Assembly (NCBI RefSeq): GCF_002453355.1
Contig: NZ_DKGQ01000036.1
Location: forward strand, 1 to 64,000
DNA length: 64,000 nucleotides
Source: Psychrobacter sp. UBA6766
Lineage (GTDB): Bacteria > Pseudomonadota > Gammaproteobacteria > Pseudomonadales > Moraxellaceae
Direction: 5' to 3'
Under the pieces are notes generated by a model. It saw only the letters and a program-made list of their open reading frames with translations, was not told where the DNA came from and searched no databases. Positions 60,775 through 64,000 of this stretch are shown in pieces. The position numbers were made by a program, and so were the translations under genes. Each line of letters begins with the position of its first letter. Position 1 is the stretch's first letter.

Positions 60775-61260
60775 TTAGCGAGCAAATTTGCGTAATGCCA
60801 ATAGCACCAATGGCCAACTGATAATGCTCATTAATAACGACAGTGCAGATTGGGCGACAAAAGTGTTTTGGATAAACAGCTGTAATATCCATAAGCTCAC
60901 TTGGAAAACAATCAATCCTAGACTTGCTATTAACCAAGCACTGATGGTATTTAGTTGTCTGATATAAATACTAGTGATTTTTATTACCAGTGCCACCGTT
61001 ACTGCTGCAAAAGCTTGCTGACCTAAATGGGTATCCATTAATAAATCAGCGATAATGCCGATGATAAAGGCGCTAAAAATCCCGATATAACGCGGCTGAA
61101 ACAGTAACCAAAAAATAAGTACCATGATCATAATCATGGGACGCAATGTTGCCATGCTTGGACTTAAGGGATATACACTCAGCGATGAGGCGACAATAAA
61201 ACTCAGTATAATCAAGGCAGGGAGCACCCCAGTTGCATTATCAGAATCATCATATGCCAT
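60775..61260 (-). CDS. mreD: Rod-shape protein MreD
   Basis: Membrane protein of 161 residues with about five hydrophobic segments (LIILSFIVASSLSVYPL, MIMIMVLIFWLLFQP, FSAFIIGIIADLLMDTHLGQQAFAAVTVALVIKI, WLIASLGLIVFQVSLWILQLFI and LLMSIISWPLVLLAL). The IADLLMDTHLGQQAF segment is the MreD hallmark. Part of the elongation complex with MreB and MreC. Confidence 0.9.
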   Translation of the reverse strand: MAYDDSDNATGVLPALIILSFIVASSLSVYPLSPSMATLRPMIMIMVLIFWLLFQPRYIGIFSAFIIGIIADLLMDTHLGQQAFAAVTVALVIKITSIYIRQLNTISAWLIASLGLIVFQVSLWILQLFIQNTFVAQSALSLLMSIISWPLVLLALRKFAR

Positions 61261-61441
61261 GAGTACTTACCTTTAGCGAGAGTTTAGCAGTAGCTATTTA
61301 ATAGTTCATTTAGTATCGAAAGGAATAGCAGCGCTGATTAATAAGATAGTTTTGAATACTATTTATTTTATTTGTCTGTCTAGGCGTCTATGCTATAAAT
61401 GATGACGAGCTATGCAGACTTACAAATAAGCTGACAAGCTC

Positions 61442-62302
61442 TTATTTTTCTCTAATACCCGCATTCTTTTTATTGACCAACTTATCTTGTAGCACTAATA
61501 CGTAAGCATTGTCGATAAAGTTTGCCGCTGGCGTGACTTCAATACTTCTAAAGTTATCCTCCTGCGTGTCTTCAACATGCGCAATGCGACCGACGCGATA
61601 GCCTGCGGGAATTCGTCCACCTAAGCCTGATGACACTAGCTCATCGCCAACGCGTACATCTGAGGTTTTAAAGACGTAGTTGAGGCGTAATGAGGTTGGT
61701 ATGCCTTCACCCGTGACAATAGCACGCTGCCCAGTACGTTTGACCGTCACAGCAACGGATTGCTGCTCATCGGTAATCAGCAATAAACGACTGGTATTGG
61801 GGTAAACATTAATAATCTGACCTAAGACACCCACTTCATCGATGACCGTTTGACCCACTTGCACGCCATCTTGCTCACCTTTATTAAGCACTACAATTTG
61901 TCTGAGCAGATTGGTATCAGTGCCGATAACTTGAGCGAGGTTTAAATCAAACTGTTCAGGCCGGGTAGTCGATAGGATACCCTGCAAGCGGGCATTTTGT
62001 GCCAAGATATAATCTTGCTGTTGTAGTTTGGCTTGAGCGTGGATAAGTTGCGTTTTTAGCTGCATATTTTCGCGGCGAAGCGCTTCTTTTGATTGTAAAC
62101 TGCCACTTGACCAGTGTTCTGCATAACTCGGTAATAATGACAGCTCATAGATGGGCTGCATCGCGGCATGCGTGGTCGAGCGTATCGGATTAAACCATTC
62201 TGGATTTTTACTATCAAACCACATCAGTACTAGCGCCACTATTAGTACAATAGCAGTCTTACGAAGTGCTAACGGTTGGCGAGCAAAAATACTTGGAATC
62301 AT
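61442..62302 (-). CDS. mreC: Rod-shape protein MreC
   Basis: Periplasmic scaffold anchored by one N-terminal membrane segment (LALRKTAIVLIVALVLMWF). It has a coiled-coil (KEALRRENMQLKTQLIHAQAKLQQ, about residues 70-95) and the beta-domain with VIGTDTNLLRQIVVLNKGEQDGVQVGQTVI and VSSGLGGRIPAGYRVGRIAHVEDTQED. 286 residues is near normal. It follows mreB after 348 bases, an unusually large gap for this pair, containing a tandem repeat. Confidence 0.95.
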   Translation of the reverse strand: MIPSIFARQPLALRKTAIVLIVALVLMWFDSKNPEWFNPIRSTTHAAMQPIYELSLLPSYAEHWSSGSLQSKEALRRENMQLKTQLIHAQAKLQQQDYILAQNARLQGILSTTRPEQFDLNLAQVIGTDTNLLRQIVVLNKGEQDGVQVGQTVIDEVGVLGQIINVYPNTSRLLLITDEQQSVAVTVKRTGQRAIVTGEGIPTSLRLNYVFKTSDVRVGDELVSSGLGGRIPAGYRVGRIAHVEDTQEDNFRSIEVTPAANFIDNAYVLVLQDKLVNKKNAGIREK

Positions 62303-62650
62303 AATTGGTCTAATCTAGAGGTTTTAAGGTGAGCAATAGCTGCTACTTGATATAACAGTAACAAATATCAAGATATAAAATACGACCTTATCAAAATTTT
62401 TTATTTAATAAATCACAATAATGAATGCTAAAAACCTATGACTAATTAAGTAATATCGTACTGATATTTCATTTTGGCATGGGTAAATATCATTAAAGGC
62501 AACCTTATTGGTTACCTTTAATAGAATAAAACGATTTTTACAATGAAACGGCTACTCAATATGACTCTAGCTTCAACCAAGCAATCAAGCAATCAAGCAA
62601 TCAAGGCAAATATAGCCATTATTACTTGATGAGTTATTAAAGTTAACAAC
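62303..62650. other. mreB-mreC intergenic region
   Basis: About 350 AT-rich bases with no gene. It holds three copies of the 8-base unit CAAGCAAT (62578-62601, plus a partial copy to 62605). A promoter for mreCD is likely because of the distance from mreB, but I could not assign one. Confidence 0.45.
62578..62605. repeat. 8-bp tandem repeat CAAGCAAT, 3.5 copies
   Basis: Three perfect copies (62578-62585, 62586-62593, 62594-62601) and a partial fourth lie about 50 bases after the mreB stop on the minus strand. The unit is not a multiple of three but is outside any gene. Confidence 0.9.
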
Positions 62651-63679
62651 TTAAACAAAAATCATATTCAGACTTTTATTGTTAATAAAATCGAGCGCAA
62701 TGCCACCGCCGCGGCTCACGCAGGTCAATGGCTCTTCTGCAACGGTCACAGGCAGACCGGTTTCTTTAGAGATGAGTTTATCTAAATCACGCAGCAATGC
62801 CCCGCCGCCCGTTAAGACAATACCGCGCTCAGCGATGTCTGATGACAGCTCAGGTGGCGTTCGTTCAAGCGCCGCTTTTACCGCGCTAACAATGCCACTT
62901 AATGGATCGCTTAGGGCTTTTTGTACTTCTTCTGAATTGACCGTAAAAGTTTTTGGTACGCCTTCTGCCATGCTGCGACCGCGAACTTCAACTTCTAATT
63001 GGCTGTCTTCATTTAATGCCGAACCCACTTCTTGTTTTATGCGCTCAGCCGTGGTTTCACCAATCACGCAGCCATGAGTACGGCGAACATGAGTAATAAT
63101 TGCTTCATCGAACATATCTCCGCCAATACGAATCGACTCAGCATATACGCAGCCTGACAGCGCGATAACTGCAATCTCAGTGGTACCACCACCGATATCA
63201 ACGACCATTGAACCACTGGCTTCATGAACGGGCATGCCCGCACCGATTGCGGCGGCCATTGGTTCTTCTAGCAATAATACTTTGCTCGCGCCTGCTGATG
63301 ATACTGCTTCCCGAATCGCTTTACGTTCAACCAGCGTTGATTTGCAAGGCACACAAACCACCACGTTAGGTTGGGCCATAAAACGCTTGGCTTTCACCTT
63401 AGTGATAAAATGCTTGAGCATTTTTTGTGTCACTTCAAAGTCTGCAATCACACCATCTTTTAATGGACGGATAGCCGTAATATTGGCAGGCGTACGACCC
63501 AGCATCTGTTTAGCATCAATACCAACGGCAGCGACGGTAGGGTTTTGAGTACGATTACTTCGTAGCGCGACCACGGTTGGCTCGTCGAGCACCACCCCTT
63601 TACCAGGAATAAAAATGAGGGTGTTCGCAGTACCGAGGTCGATTGCGATATTATTTGATAAAAATCCAAACGGGTTCAT
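62651..63679 (-). CDS. mreB: Rod-shape actin homolog MreB
   Basis: Cytoplasmic actin-like filament that steers side-wall peptidoglycan synthesis. 342 residues (E. coli 347). Nucleotide sites are [15 protein letters not shown] (phosphate 1), [20 protein letters not shown] (phosphate 2) and [20 protein letters not shown] (adenosine). The connect regions and the C-terminal [17 protein letters not shown] are typical. It is the first gene of mreBCD-maf-rng. Its gene is complete and has all ATP-binding motifs, which matters because relatives of this organism are coccoid. Confidence 0.97.
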   Translation of the reverse strand: MNPFGFLSNNIAIDLGTANTLIFIPGKGVVLDEPTVVALRSNRTQNPTVAAVGIDAKQMLGRTPANITAIRPLKDGVIADFEVTQKMLKHFITKVKAKRFMAQPNVVVCVPCKSTLVERKAIREAVSSAGASKVLLLEEPMAAAIGAGMPVHEASGSMVVDIGGGTTEIAVIALSGCVYAESIRIGGDMFDEAIITHVRRTHGCVIGETTAERIKQEVGSALNEDSQLEVEVRGRSMAEGVPKTFTVNSEEVQKALSDPLSGIVSAVKAALERTPPELSSDIAERGIVLTGGGALLRDLDKLISKETGLPVTVAEEPLTCVSRGGGIALDFINNKSLNMIFV

Positions 63680-64000
63680 GGCTAATATATCCAGCGTATT
63701 ACAAATGAGGCGAATGAGGCGAACGAAATTGACTGAGGGCTACTCGTCAGTATTGAGCAGGTCGTCGTTAGACATGACCTATGGCGCGAGTTTATCATCG
63801 CAGCAAGTCAAACCGAAGCATTAATGATGAAATGAAAAAACTGAGCTAAATTATACCGATTTGGCTCAAAAAAAACACAGATATTTGCATCAGTACGCTA
63901 GAATTTCACGCTTAAACGCGAAAAGTTGTTACAAAGTTTAAAATCACAGACAATACGATGCTATTTAATGAAACATCATTTAATTCAATCACTACTAAGG
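63680..64000. other. Region upstream of mreB
   Basis: About 320 bases to the window edge with no gene seen. Two perfect copies of AATGAGGCG (63704-63712 and 63713-63721) lie in the mreB leader. A divergent gene probably starts beyond the window, but nothing supports a name from the sequence given. Confidence 0.4.

Noticed and set aside
60704..60937. N-terminal extension of maf by 78 residues
   Set aside because: The conserved start MELILASGSPRR at 60703 has its own ribosome site, and the extension overlaps the mreD region.

Overview
The window is 64 kb of ordinary chromosome, almost all housekeeping genes, from a gammaproteobacterium. Gene content, protein sequences and gene order (yihY-type gene divergent from wrbA and a DUF2069 gene; mreBCD-maf-rng; S10-spc-alpha ribosomal cluster; pyrB followed by an inactive dihydroorotase gene; three-gene pntAA-pntAB-pntB) fit the Moraxellaceae, most likely Psychrobacter. 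That assignment is from recognition only; no database search was possible. No tRNA, rRNA, CRISPR array, prophage, transposase gene, secretion system or defence island was seen.

Layout. 1-4.7 kb: tail of a 2OG-Fe(II) oxygenase, two lipoproteins flanking dapE, then on the minus strand a GyrI-like protein, iscX and a hotdog thioesterase-like protein. 4.8-7.8 kb: proton-translocating transhydrogenase operon. 8.3-12.6 kb: yaaA, groES-groEL with a candidate heat-shock promoter, and a DUF3108 protein. 12.7-19.9 kb: membrane proteins (DUF2069, YihY, DUF2254, a CPA1 antiporter, DUF2127) and wrbA, with a 176-bp MITE-like palindrome at 17632-17807. 19.8-24.5 kb: pyrB-pyrC', fbp, an rRNA/tRNA methyltransferase. 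24.5-28.7 kb: etfBA, DUF421 protein, a cold-shock protein, a small membrane protein. 29-32.5 kb: ilvI-ilvH-ilvC. 33.3-37.7 kb: DUF4124 protein, NAD(P)HX repair enzyme, queG, BON-LysM protein. 38-41.8 kb: yceD-rpmF and fabD-fabG-acpP. 41.9-43.5 kb: epmC and a YciO-type protein. 43.6-57.7 kb: 28 genes of the S10, spc and alpha operons. 58.2-63.7 kb: mreB-mreC-mreD-maf-rng, reading toward the ribosomal cluster.

How it works together. The right half supplies translation (ribosomal proteins, SecY, RpoA, EpmC, RNase G) and cell-wall shape (MreBCD). The left half supplies redox balance (transhydrogenase, ETF, WrbA), pyrimidine, branched-chain amino acid, lysine/peptidoglycan and fatty acid synthesis. 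Three sigma-70 promoters fall exactly where the E. coli S10, spc and alpha operons begin. Convergent gene pairs are separated by clear bidirectional terminators.

I did not find a new multi-gene system. The items most worth a second look are the MITE-like palindrome, a terminator-like hairpin with an alternative pairing inside the spc operon (50388-50425), the non-catalytic PyrC', a tandem-repeat tract inside maf with other short repeats in the same locus, a duplicated-domain lipoprotein, and a fab cluster lacking plsX, fabH and fabF.
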